DNA of 5,658 nt, from the NCBI GenBank assembly GCA_038204465.1, contig JBBRCX010000178.1:1-5658 (forward strand), written 5' to 3'. The notes under the pieces are model-generated. The model saw only the letters and a list, made by a program, of their open reading frames with translations, did not search any database and was not told where the DNA came from. Made by a program: the position numbers and the translations under genes. This document shows, one piece after another, positions 1-5,525 of the stretch; position 1 is the stretch's first letter, and each line of letters starts with the position of its first letter. This DNA comes from JBBRCX01 sp038204465. GTDB taxonomy: Bacteria; Planctomycetota; Phycisphaerae; Tepidisphaerales; Tepidisphaeraceae.

Positions 1-159
1 CCTGCCGGGCCCACAAAAATGATGACCTATTCTCGCATGGATCAGAGCACGATCGAAGAGCTTGATCAGATTGCCGCAATGATGAGGCCGCGGCCAAGTA
101 GGGCATCATTGATCGAGCTGGCGGTGCAGGAATATGTCGAGCGGAACCGAAAGAAGTAG
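1..159 (+). CDS. Ribbon-helix-helix (CopG/Arc-type) DNA-binding protein, 5' partial
   Basis: The frame is open from base 1 to a TAG at 157-159, giving 52 visible residues. They fit a ribbon-helix-helix fold: a short strand (TYSRMD), a first helix (STIEELDQIAAMM), a Pro/Ser turn (RPRPSRAS) and a second helix (LIELAVQEYVERNRKK). Such proteins dimerise, insert the paired strand into the DNA major groove, and act as repressors, antitoxins or plasmid/relaxosome accessory factors. The residues before the twin Met (PAGPTK) resemble the basic GRP-type N-terminal tails of this family, so the true start is probably upstream of the window. ATG at 19 or 22 would also give a minimal domain, but no good ribosome binding site precedes them. 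The ATPase gene begins 50 bp downstream in the same direction, so autoregulation of that operon is possible. No toxin gene follows directly. Confidence 0.72.
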   Translation, partial: PAGPTKMMTYSRMDQSTIEELDQIAAMMRPRPSRASLIELAVQEYVERNRKK

Positions 160-209
160 AAATTGGCGTAACGAGAACAGGGTAATTATCCTTCGGGACG
201 GTGCAACCA

Positions 210-1277
210 ATGCTGACTTCTCTATCAATATCAGGGTTCCGTGGAATACCCGCTCTAAAAATTGATGATCTTGCACGGGTCAATATTTTTCTCGGCGGCA
301 ACGGCGCTGGGAAAACCAGCATCCTTGAGGCCTTGGCAGCGATTGCAAATCCAGTGCATCCAGGCATGCTTGCCACGATGTCCACCTGGCGGGAGATGCC
401 AGGAGTCAATTCCGTTGCGCCCGCCGGACTTGAGGCATTTTTCTATTCGATGGAAACTTCCCCCATCCGGTTGGAATTTGTTGTCGATGGAGTGACTCAA
501 CGTCTCACGATTACTGCACTGGTGGGAATCGAAGGCACGTTTGAGATGGATACGGATGCAGATTCCGCCAGCAGTCAGTCGAGCACTGCTGCGGCGGAAG
601 ACCAGCTGGTTGGAGTCATCTACAGCTATGAGCCCGTCATCGGCGACGAGCCCATAGTCGTTGAGATGAGACTGATGCCGCAGGGCTACCACACCTCGAA
701 TGCAAAACAGGTTTCGCATCTAGGTTCGTTTTACATTCATGCTCGAAGGGCTACCAGCTCAGGAGAGACCGCTAACCTGCTGACAAGGCTTTACGAGCGA
801 AAGGCTGACGATCTGCTCGTCTCAGCGCTGAGGGAAGTTGACCCGAGGCTGGTGCGAATGCACTCGGGCCTGCAGGGGAATCAGCCAGTCATCATGGTCG
901 ACGTTGGCGGGTCCCGAATGGTCCCGATGAACGTACTTGGTGATGGATTCTGCAGATGCGCGCTCATAGCAACCGGCCTGCTCTGGGGACAAGCAAAACT
1001 GGTGATAGTTGACGAGATCGATTCGGGTCTTCACCACACGGTAATGCGGTCGGTCTGGGAAAACTCCCTTAATCTCGTCCGTCGGTACGACCGCCAGCTC
1101 TTCTGCACCACCCATGACGAGGAGATGCTGCAAGCAACGCTAGATGCATTCAAGGATTCCCCTGACGACCTGAGAGTATTTCGGATTGATCGGCTGCAAG
1201 ACGGGAACGTGAAGGCAGAACCCTACCGCTACGAAGAGTTTCAACGCGCTGACGAGTTGGGGATGGACATCCGATGA
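210..1277 (+). CDS. OLD-like AAA (AAA_15/AAA_21, SMC-type) ATPase
   Basis: A 355-residue ATP-binding protein with the ABC/SMC-like head typical of OLD-family nucleases and their split relatives. It begins with the family's usual opening (LTSLSISGFRGI), then Walker A GGNGAGKT (residues 29-36). A poorly conserved middle part includes an acidic, Ser/Ala-rich stretch at about 114-132. A signature-like LGDGFCR follows at 243-249, then Walker B LVIVDE (D268, E269) with the D-loop SGLHH, and a switch histidine in TTHDEE (H302). All ATPase residues are present, but there is no TOPRIM nuclease domain at the C-terminus; the next gene supplies a TOPRIM-like protein. ATG at 210 is preferred because GGGA lies 11 nt upstream; an in-frame GTG at 201 would add three residues. 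A weak promoter-like TTGGCG (163-168) and TAATTA (183-188) precede the gene, spaced shorter than usual. The stop overlaps the next start. Alternative: an ATPase unrelated to defence, which the pairing makes less likely. Confidence 0.88.
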   Translation: MLTSLSISGFRGIPALKIDDLARVNIFLGGNGAGKTSILEALAAIANPVHPGMLATMSTWREMPGVNSVAPAGLEAFFYSMETSPIRLEFVVDGVTQRLTITALVGIEGTFEMDTDADSASSQSSTAAAEDQLVGVIYSYEPVIGDEPIVVEMRLMPQGYHTSNAKQVSHLGSFYIHARRATSSGETANLLTRLYERKADDLLVSALREVDPRLVRMHSGLQGNQPVIMVDVGGSRMVPMNVLGDGFCRCALIATGLLWGQAKLVIVDEIDSGLHHTVMRSVWENSLNLVRRYDRQLFCTTHDEEMLQATLDAFKDSPDDLRVFRIDRLQDGNVKAEPYRYEEFQRADELGMDIR

Positions 1278-1933
1278 GCCAGCGGAAAAACAAGTCTATC
1301 CGGAAGCCTGTGCTCATTCTGGTAGAGGGCTTGGATTACTTTCATTTTTTGTGCCCTCAGGTAGACAACCCAGCCTTCCACGACGTGCAGTTGTGGGACT
1401 TCATGGAAGGTTCAGACCTATCCGCAAACCTGGAGCTCTTGCAGAAGGAACGAGGCTACGAGGCAGTGCGAGCCATCGGTTTAATCCGCGATGCAGAGAC
1501 GGACCGGCACGTGATTGAGCAGTCGATTCGGGCGATTCTCGCAAATCGAGGGTTTGTGTTAGCCCAGTCGCAGTTGCAAATGGGCAACGGCAACCCGCGG
1601 GTCGGATACCTGATTATGCCCCATGATCAGAACAGCGGATGCTTGGAAACCGCCTGCATTGCGAGCGCCAGCAATGCCGCGGCGATCCAGTGTGCCGAGA
1701 ACTATTATCACGCCGTCGTTATCCATCGCGCAGTGCAGCCGAATGGAGCGCACGCTGCGAAAATGAAGGCTCACTCCTACGTCGCGGGAGTAGCTCCAAA
1801 CGCCGCGATGACCTTGGGCCAGAGCGTTCTCACTGGCATCTGGAACCTGCAGCATCCCTCGATGAAGGTGATGATCGATTTCATCGAGTCAGTGGCAAAT
1901 GCGAACGCTGCCCAGCCAAATGCGGCACCCTAA
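1274..1933 (+). CDS. TOPRIM-like protein (DUF3226/DUF4435-type), partner of the OLD-like ATPase
   Basis: A 219-residue protein, probably a metal-dependent nuclease or effector. Visible motifs in order are: VLILVEGLDYF (V13-F23), with the TOPRIM-type glutamate E18; IGLIRDAETD (I68-D77), in the place of the TOPRIM DxD motif but reading D73-A-E75 with a further D77; GYLIMPHDQNSGCLETAC (111-128), the Pro and Gly-x-Leu-Glu pattern I associate with DUF3226 proteins; and KMKAH (163-167) followed by LGQ and GIWNLQHPSM (181-197), resembling the family's C-terminal part. Its ATG overlaps the ATPase stop as ATGA, which implies translational coupling and roughly equal production; GGGGA lies 10 nt upstream. 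The family assignment is from motif memory, not a search. The pair resembles PARIS (AriA ATPase plus AriB TOPRIM) in layout, but I do not recognise it as PARIS. The C-terminus ends in a loose Ala/Asn-rich tail. Confidence 0.75.
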   Translation: MSQRKNKSIRKPVLILVEGLDYFHFLCPQVDNPAFHDVQLWDFMEGSDLSANLELLQKERGYEAVRAIGLIRDAETDRHVIEQSIRAILANRGFVLAQSQLQMGNGNPRVGYLIMPHDQNSGCLETACIASASNAAAIQCAENYYHAVVIHRAVQPNGAHAAKMKAHSYVAGVAPNAAMTLGQSVLTGIWNLQHPSMKVMIDFIESVANANAAQPNAAP

Positions 1934-2003
1934 TCGCGGGTGCGTCGCCGGCGCAGATGCAGCAGCATTTCTCACAAGCACGGAAGTTAATTCAAAGTAC
2001 CTC

Positions 2004-2030
2004 CCGATAGTGACACGGTGTCACTATCGG
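2004..2030. terminator. Perfect 27-nt palindrome: rho-independent-like hairpin or operator
   Basis: Two perfectly complementary 13-nt arms (CCGATAGTGACAC at 2004-2016, its reverse complement at 2018-2030) flank a single G. As RNA it would form a 12-bp stem with a CGG loop, 70 bp after the TOPRIM-like gene stop. No T-tract follows on either strand, so it is not a textbook intrinsic terminator. It could end or stabilise the operon transcript, or be a dyad DNA-binding site near the element end. Symmetry is certain; function is not. Confidence 0.6.
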
Positions 2031-2060
2031 ACCGAACAGCCATTACCGTTTTGCGATATC

Positions 2061-2110
2061 AGTACCGCGAAACCATGCGAAACTCTGCGATTCTCTGCGA
2101 CGCCTTGCAA
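2061..2110 (+). repeat. Five 10-bp-phased TGCGA-type direct repeats near the attachment site
   Basis: TGCGA occurs at 2076-2080, 2086-2090 and 2096-2100, exactly 10 bp apart. In the same phase lie a CGCGA at 2066-2070 and a TGCAA at 2106-2110. Each unit is five variable bases plus the conserved pentamer, so the sites fall on one face of the helix. The run ends about 65 bp left of the tRNA fragment, inside the element. This is where integrase arm-type or excisionase sites sit in tyrosine-recombinase elements. An extra TGCGA at 2052-2056 is out of phase. Confidence 0.5.
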
Positions 2111-2134
2111 ACCGAATACGAGAACCTAAAATGA

Positions 2135-2153
2135 CGAAAACGCCTGGTTTTCG
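2135..2153 (+). terminator. Weak hairpin before the attachment site
   Basis: CGAAAAC (2135-2141) pairs with GTTTTCG (2147-2153) around a 5-nt loop, and GGCTTTT follows. It could be a weak terminator for rightward transcription leaving the element or, read on the other strand, a recombinase-related site. The stem is A/T-rich and the T-run is only four bases, so support is modest. Confidence 0.25.
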
Positions 2154-2175
2154 GGCTTTTCGATGACTCTCCCGC

Positions 2176-2222
2176 TCGGCCTCCGAAGCCGAAGGTTAGA
2201 GGTTCGACCCCTCTCGGGAACG
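2176..2222 (+). other. attR-type site: 3' half of tRNA-Arg(CCG), 5' half absent
   Basis: The sequence folds as the 3' part of a tRNA. The anticodon arm is TCGGC/GCCGA (2176-2180, 2188-2192) with loop CTCCGAA and anticodon CCG at 2183-2185. A 5-nt variable loop (2193-2197) follows, then a T arm AGAGG/CCTCT around TTCGACC (2198-2214), the 3' acceptor strand CGGGAAC (2215-2221) and a discriminator G (2222). CCA is not encoded. The bases to the left provide neither a D arm nor the expected 5' acceptor GTTCCCG, so no functional tRNA can be made here. Identity running from the anticodon stem to the 3' end is the classic extent of a tRNA-embedded attachment core. The intact gene should flank the other end of the element. 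The alternative is a decayed tRNA pseudogene. Confidence 0.8.
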
Positions 2223-2557
2223 CTTCGAGATTCTTCAGTCCCCCGCGAAAACACCGAAAAAACCATGCGCGACCCATGCGATCCCCATCGCCGCGCCACT
2301 GCCACGCCATGCAGCGACCGACGACACCCCATTGATTCCCCATGAAGCTCCCACCGCCCAGCCACCCCGCCCCCGACAACCCGCCATTGGATGCCCGATG
2401 ACTGACCAACCGATGCCATCCGCTCGCCAGCCATTCACCATCAACCGACCGCGGCAATCCCGCCCGACCTCCGCCTCCAGTTCGCAGTTGAATCGGGGAT
2501 TAGCCGCCCGTCCCGGTCGGCGCCGACCTCGGCTCGCCACATTCCGCTCCGCCGCGC
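2223..2557. other. Gene-poor spacer with a minus-strand G-quadruplex motif and a 14-bp palindrome
   Basis: I see no convincing gene in these 335 bp; the frames that stay open give Arg/Pro or Gly/Trp-rich peptides with no family features. The + strand is strongly C- and A-rich with many CCAT words. On the minus strand, 2350-2374 has four G-runs of 5, 4, 3 and 3 with loops of 1, 5 and 4 nt, a good G-quadruplex pattern. GGTCGGCGCCGACC (2515-2528) is a perfect 14-bp palindrome 29 bp past the lipoprotein stop. It could form a short hairpin at the end of that transcript, but no T-tract follows. Confidence 0.45.
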
Positions 2558-2974
2558 TCACCGCGGCATCGAAGGCATCTTCATGTCGCCGCCTGACATC
2601 TTCGCGGCGTTCAGCGCCACGCGCGCGTTGGGCAGTTGCGACTGCACCTGCGCGGGGAGGCTCGACTTCTTCGACTCCAATTCCGACAGCGTCTTCTCCG
2701 CCAGGTCGTACTTCTTGTCCTTGATGTACTGCATCACCTGATCGAGTTTCCCCTGGGCGTCCGCCGTCGCCTTCGAAGCGTCTGTACCTGCGGCGTTCAC
2801 CTCCGATGGCATCGTCGATGGCATCGGCGGCATCGCAACCCCCGAAGGGCCCGTCGTCGGACCCGGCTGAACCGCCGGCGGCGCCGAGGAAGCGGGCCGC
2901 TTCTCGTCCTCCTTGTTGCATCCCATCGCCAACGCCCCAGCCACCACCAAGCTTCCAATCACCACGCACTTCAT
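2558..2974 (-). CDS. Small predicted lipoprotein with a TPR-like helical segment
   Basis: A 138-residue protein I do not recognise as a named family. Residues 1-19 form a lipoprotein-type signal: MKC, a hydrophobic stretch (VVIGSLVVAGALAM), then Gly-Cys with C19 as the likely lipidated residue. The lipobox is slightly atypical, with Ala at -3 and Met at -2. N20-R26 is charged, and about 27-57 is a Pro/Ser/Met-rich linker probably crossing away from the membrane. About 66-125 is helical, with a TPR-like pair (IKDKKYDLAEKTLSELE, 84-100, then a second helix 107-125). The tail is Met/Pro-rich (MKMPSMPR). A clear AAAGGAG seven bases before the ATG fixes the start. It lies downstream of the hydrolase on the same strand but 118 bp away, so it is probably a separate transcript. 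The role is unknown; anchoring or scaffolding in the periplasm is a guess. Confidence 0.8.
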   Translation of the reverse strand: MKCVVIGSLVVAGALAMGCNKEDEKRPASSAPPAVQPGPTTGPSGVAMPPMPSTMPSEVNAAGTDASKATADAQGKLDQVMQYIKDKKYDLAEKTLSELESKKSSLPAQVQSQLPNARVALNAAKMSGGDMKMPSMPR

Positions 2975-2981
2975 GAATCTG

Positions 2982-2988
2982 CTCCTTT
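2982..2988 (-). promoter_or_regulatory. Strong ribosome binding site of the lipoprotein gene
   Basis: The minus strand reads AAAGGAG, with seven bases between GGAG and the ATG at 2974. It is the strongest Shine-Dalgarno sequence among the chromosomal genes here and decides the start codon. Confidence 0.8.
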
Positions 2989-3001
2989 CAAAGAGTCAGC
3001 T

Positions 3002-3007
3002 ATGATA
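3002..3007 (-). promoter_or_regulatory. Possible -10 element of the lipoprotein gene
   Basis: TATCAT on the minus strand would place a transcription start about 20 nt before the lipoprotein ATG. A matching -35 box is poor (TCAGTG-like, about 17 bp upstream), so this is only a candidate. Confidence 0.3.
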
Positions 3008-3055
3008 CGCCCACGCATCGTTCGCACTGAAATTCGACCCGCTTTCGCATTGGTG

Positions 3056-3088
3056 CCAAATCCAAAATCCAAAATCCAAAATCGAAAT
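3056..3088 (+). repeat. Short CCAAAAT tandem repeat between hydrolase and lipoprotein genes
   Basis: Three perfect CCAAAAT units (3062-3082) are flanked by an imperfect CCAAAT (3056-3061) and CGAAAT (3083-3088). Similar intergenic repeats are, in my recollection, common in planctomycete and some cyanobacterial genomes, where they give spurious peptides such as SKIQN or FWILDFGF. The copy lies just 4 bp past the hydrolase stop, in the 118-bp gap. Confidence 0.65.
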
Positions 3089-3092
3089 CCCC

Positions 3093-5054
3093 CTAACATC
3101 CTTCCCGCGGCACCGACACCTCCCACGTCTTCGCGAACCGCGTCTGCCCGTTCATCTTGGCCTCGATCGATTGCGTCTGATGGAATGCCTCGCGATCGCT
3201 GCGCGTGATGCACTTCGACGTGATCGTCACCTCGCCGCCCGGAACAGGGACGGTCATCTCATGACTGGCATCCACAACGGCGACCGCCGGATCGTCCGCG
3301 TTCACCGTGAAGCTTGCCCGGTTCGTTCCATTCACATCTGAATTCACGAAGCTCGCGCTCGCCGACCTCACCAGCGGATGCTGCGCCACCACGTACTCCG
3401 GCGGTTTCAGGTCCTCCACGCGCGGCAACGGATGCTCCGATGACTGAAAAGAAGGTCCCACCCGCTCGCTTCCCCGTTCTTCGACCACCGGCAGAATCAC
3501 GCACGATGCGCCCAGGTGCAGAGTGTTCCGAGCACGGTAGGGCGTCGGCCATGCGTTCTGGAAATCCGCGCTCGCAACGCTGACGCGAATCCGATGGCCC
3601 GCCGCGAACCGGTGCGCTGCCGACAGCAGCGTGAAACGCAGCGCGTAGCGCTTGCCCGGCTCGAGCAACTCGGGCCGCTCGTGCGAGTTCCGATGCGTCG
3701 CGTTCAATCCTGCGCGGGTCACCAGCATCGACATCCCATCCGGCGCCACGTCGCATAGCTTCACGTGAAAGTAAGCCACCCGCGCGGTCGACTCGACCTC
3801 CAGCACCGCCGTCGCGTCCCCGATCATCTCCACCGCTTCCGCAAGCGGCGCCGACGTATACGCCAGGCTCAGCGCCTCATCCGGCCGCTGGTCCGTCGGC
3901 ATCGCGAAGGGCGGAAATGGCCCGCCGCCATGCATCCCCGTCGTCGCTCCCACGCGCGGGTCGTATTCATAGCTCACGCTCGCCGGCGCCGAATCGGCCT
4001 CGCGCGCCAATGAGCCGTCGGCGCGAAAGTACATCGCCGTCCCCCGCGCTCGCTTCGGCGGCCACCCGTCTTCATTGCGCCAGAAACCCTTCTCCTCCAC
4101 ATAAACCGACCGCGGTTCCGAATACTCCCGCACAAACACAGTCACCCGCGGCTCGCGGTCGATCCCGTTGTCGATCCCCTTCAGCCATCGGTCGAACCAC
4201 CGCATCACCTCGCGCCACCCGTCGATCCGCGGTCCCGGCAGCGCATCGTTCATCCAGAAGTGCGACCACGGCCCCATCAGCGCCTTCTTCGGCGAAGACA
4301 GATGATTGAACGCGCGCAGCAAAGGCGCCGCGTACCAGTCCGTCCACCCATCGATCACATACGCCGCCGCCTTCACCCGCGCATAGTCCGGCCTCACCGA
4401 TCGGGCCCGCCAATAGGGCCCGTCGTTCAGATGGGAGATGAATCCAAGCCCCCACGGCATGCTCCCCTCCAGCCGCTCTTGCCACATCTTCTCCCATTCG
4501 TCCCCGATGCTCGGATGCGGCGGCGCGAAGTTGAACGCCGCCATCAAGGGCGCATAGTTCTCATACATATAAGGTCGAGGGCACCCGCCCGGATTCGTCC
4601 ACTCGGTGTAGATATCATCCGTCCCCGAGCGCACGACGATCGCCTTCAACGGCTCCGGCGCCCGCGCCGCGACCTGCCACGACGCCACCGCGCCATACGA
4701 CAGCCCCCACATCCCCACGTTCCCGTCGCACCACGGCTGGCTCGCGATCCAGTTCACCATCTCCACCCCGTCATCGCGCTCCGCATCCTGATAAACATCC
4801 GTCGTCACGCCCTCCGAATTCCCCGTCCCGCGCGCTTCGTAGGACACCAGCGCGTAACCCTGCCGCGCGAAACGATGGTAATGCGGCGGCGCCTCCTCCC
4901 ACCGCCCCATGCGGTACGGGTAGTAATCCATCAACGCCGGAAACTTCTCCGCCCCCTCCGGCCGAGTGATCTTCGCCGACAGCCGCACGCCGTCGCGCAT
5001 CGAGATGCGCACGTTGGACTGGTGGCGAACCGCATAATTCGATTGGGCCATCAT
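3093..5054 (-). CDS. CocE/NonD-type alpha/beta hydrolase (peptidase S15 family)
   Basis: A 653-residue serine hydrolase of the X-Pro dipeptidyl-peptidase/cocaine-esterase superfamily, which cleaves ester or amide bonds of small acyl substrates. The N-terminal part shows the family's MRDGVRL start and YYPY with the oxyanion-hole tyrosine (Y44 or Y45). EARGTGNSEG (73-82) follows, then the nucleophile elbow GLSYG (S119), a helical cap region at about 145-225, GWTD (D239) and GPWSH (H265), giving a full Ser-Asp-His triad. About 395-560 is the C-terminal beta-sandwich (PepX_C-type). The last ~90 residues (VNGTNRASFTVNADDPAV onward) are an extra beta-rich segment, making it longer than the ~570-residue cocaine esterase. 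No signal peptide is seen, so it is probably cytoplasmic. The ATG pair at 5054/5051 has no clear ribosome binding site. The truncated prepilin-like gene lies 38 bp upstream on the same strand. Substrate is unknown. Confidence 0.93.
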   Translation of the reverse strand: MMAQSNYAVRHQSNVRISMRDGVRLSAKITRPEGAEKFPALMDYYPYRMGRWEEAPPHYHRFARQGYALVSYEARGTGNSEGVTTDVYQDAERDDGVEMVNWIASQPWCDGNVGMWGLSYGAVASWQVAARAPEPLKAIVVRSGTDDIYTEWTNPGGCPRPYMYENYAPLMAAFNFAPPHPSIGDEWEKMWQERLEGSMPWGLGFISHLNDGPYWRARSVRPDYARVKAAAYVIDGWTDWYAAPLLRAFNHLSSPKKALMGPWSHFWMNDALPGPRIDGWREVMRWFDRWLKGIDNGIDREPRVTVFVREYSEPRSVYVEEKGFWRNEDGWPPKRARGTAMYFRADGSLAREADSAPASVSYEYDPRVGATTGMHGGGPFPPFAMPTDQRPDEALSLAYTSAPLAEAVEMIGDATAVLEVESTARVAYFHVKLCDVAPDGMSMLVTRAGLNATHRNSHERPELLEPGKRYALRFTLLSAAHRFAAGHRIRVSVASADFQNAWPTPYRARNTLHLGASCVILPVVEERGSERVGPSFQSSEHPLPRVEDLKPPEYVVAQHPLVRSASASFVNSDVNGTNRASFTVNADDPAVAVVDASHEMTVPVPGGEVTITSKCITRSDREAFHQTQSIEAKMNGQTRFAKTWEVSVPREGC

Positions 5055-5092
5055 CGGGACCGGTGTTGCGCGATAATGGTGATTGGCCGGGT

Positions 5093-5525
5093 TTACTGAC
5101 CCTTGGTCGCAGGTGGGGGGTTCTGGCCGGTGTTCAATTCAGAGATCATCCTGCGGAAAATGCTCGCGGGGACAAGCTTCACATGATAGTCGGCGAACAA
5201 TACGTTCGATCCATCCCCGTGATGCGAGAGCGCCTCGTACGCGAGCACCGCGTTCGCTGGCGCAGTGGTGGTCATGCCTCTCGCGACGTACACGTACGAT
5301 AGATGACCTCCCGCGGCGATGTTCGCAGCCGTTTGCTGCGTCGTCGCTCCAGTCGCGGCCGCTGAGTCGGCGCTCGCCGGACAGATGAAGTTATCCGTCA
5401 CCAGGTCCTGGAAAATCAAGTCTTCGATCTGGTCCGGATAGCGCCCCTGATTCTCGTACGAGTACATCAGAATGCCGTTCCCGATTTGCCGCAGATTCGA
5501 CGCGCACTTGACTGGATCCACTAAA
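5093..5525 (-). pseudogene. Truncated prepilin-like (DUF1559/H-X9-DG-type) protein, cut by an IS element
   Basis: The visible C-terminal part (142 residues from a fortuitous GTG at 5521) matches the class of prepilin-like proteins abundant in Planctomycetota. KCASNLRQIGNGILMYSYENQGRYPD is the helix-plus-loop segment that normally follows the N-terminal pilin helix, and HHGDGSNVLFADYHVK is the C-terminal H-X9-D motif (H101, D111). Position 112 is Tyr instead of the usual Gly. The expected GFTLIELL-type cleavage site and hydrophobic helix are missing. Upstream the frame runs into the IS end and stops at 5534-5536, inside the IS. Without that N-terminus the product cannot be processed or assembled as a pilin. 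The other part of the gene should lie beyond the IS, right of the window. The hydrolase start lies 38 bp downstream, so the insertion may also affect hydrolase transcription. Confidence 0.8.

Larger units (their letters stand above)
1..2222. mobile_element. Right end of a putative tRNA-Arg-integrated genomic island
   Basis: The stretch ends at a 3' tRNA-Arg(CCG) fragment (2176-2222) that lacks the 5' half of the tRNA. This is what remains at the far end of an element that integrated by site-specific recombination into the 3' part of a tRNA gene. Because the tRNA fragment reads rightwards, the element must lie to its left, so the defence-like ATPase/TOPRIM pair and the ribbon-helix-helix gene are its cargo. 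Their base composition looks lower in GC than the hydrolase region to the right. No integrase, relaxase or structural phage gene is visible, so the class of element (prophage, ICE, satellite or plain island) cannot be told. The left boundary is outside the window; position 1 is only the window edge. Confidence 0.55.

Noticed and set aside
1..159. Antitoxin of a toxin-antitoxin pair
   Set aside because: The next gene is a 355-residue ATPase, not a small toxin; a toxin to the left cannot be excluded but is not visible.
210..1933. A known Gabija or PARIS system
   Set aside because: There is no GajB-type helicase, the TOPRIM-like part is not fused to the ATPase, and the second protein does not read as a recognisable AriB. 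Only the general architecture is shared.
1639..2129. Plus-strand frames over and after the end of the TOPRIM-like gene
   Set aside because: They overlap the real gene out of frame, lack ribosome binding sites and have no recognisable composition.
2130..2222. A complete functional tRNA gene
   Set aside because: The sequence left of 2176 gives no D arm and no GTTCCCG-like 5' acceptor strand; only the 3' half is present.
2515..2528. Intrinsic terminator of the lipoprotein gene
   Set aside because: The 14-bp palindrome leaves at most a 5-bp stem with a 4-nt loop, and no T-tract follows on the minus strand.
2235..2969. 244-residue minus-strand frame covering the lipoprotein gene
   Set aside because: Gly/Arg-rich with no family pattern; the overlapping lipoprotein frame has a signal peptide and a strong ribosome binding site.
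3056..3088. CRISPR-like array
   Set aside because: Units are 7 bp in tandem with no spacers.
4260..5099. 279-residue plus-strand frame opposite the hydrolase
   Set aside because: The peptide is extremely Arg/Pro/His-rich, as expected from the complement of a GC-rich gene, and the hydrolase on the other strand has a full catalytic triad.
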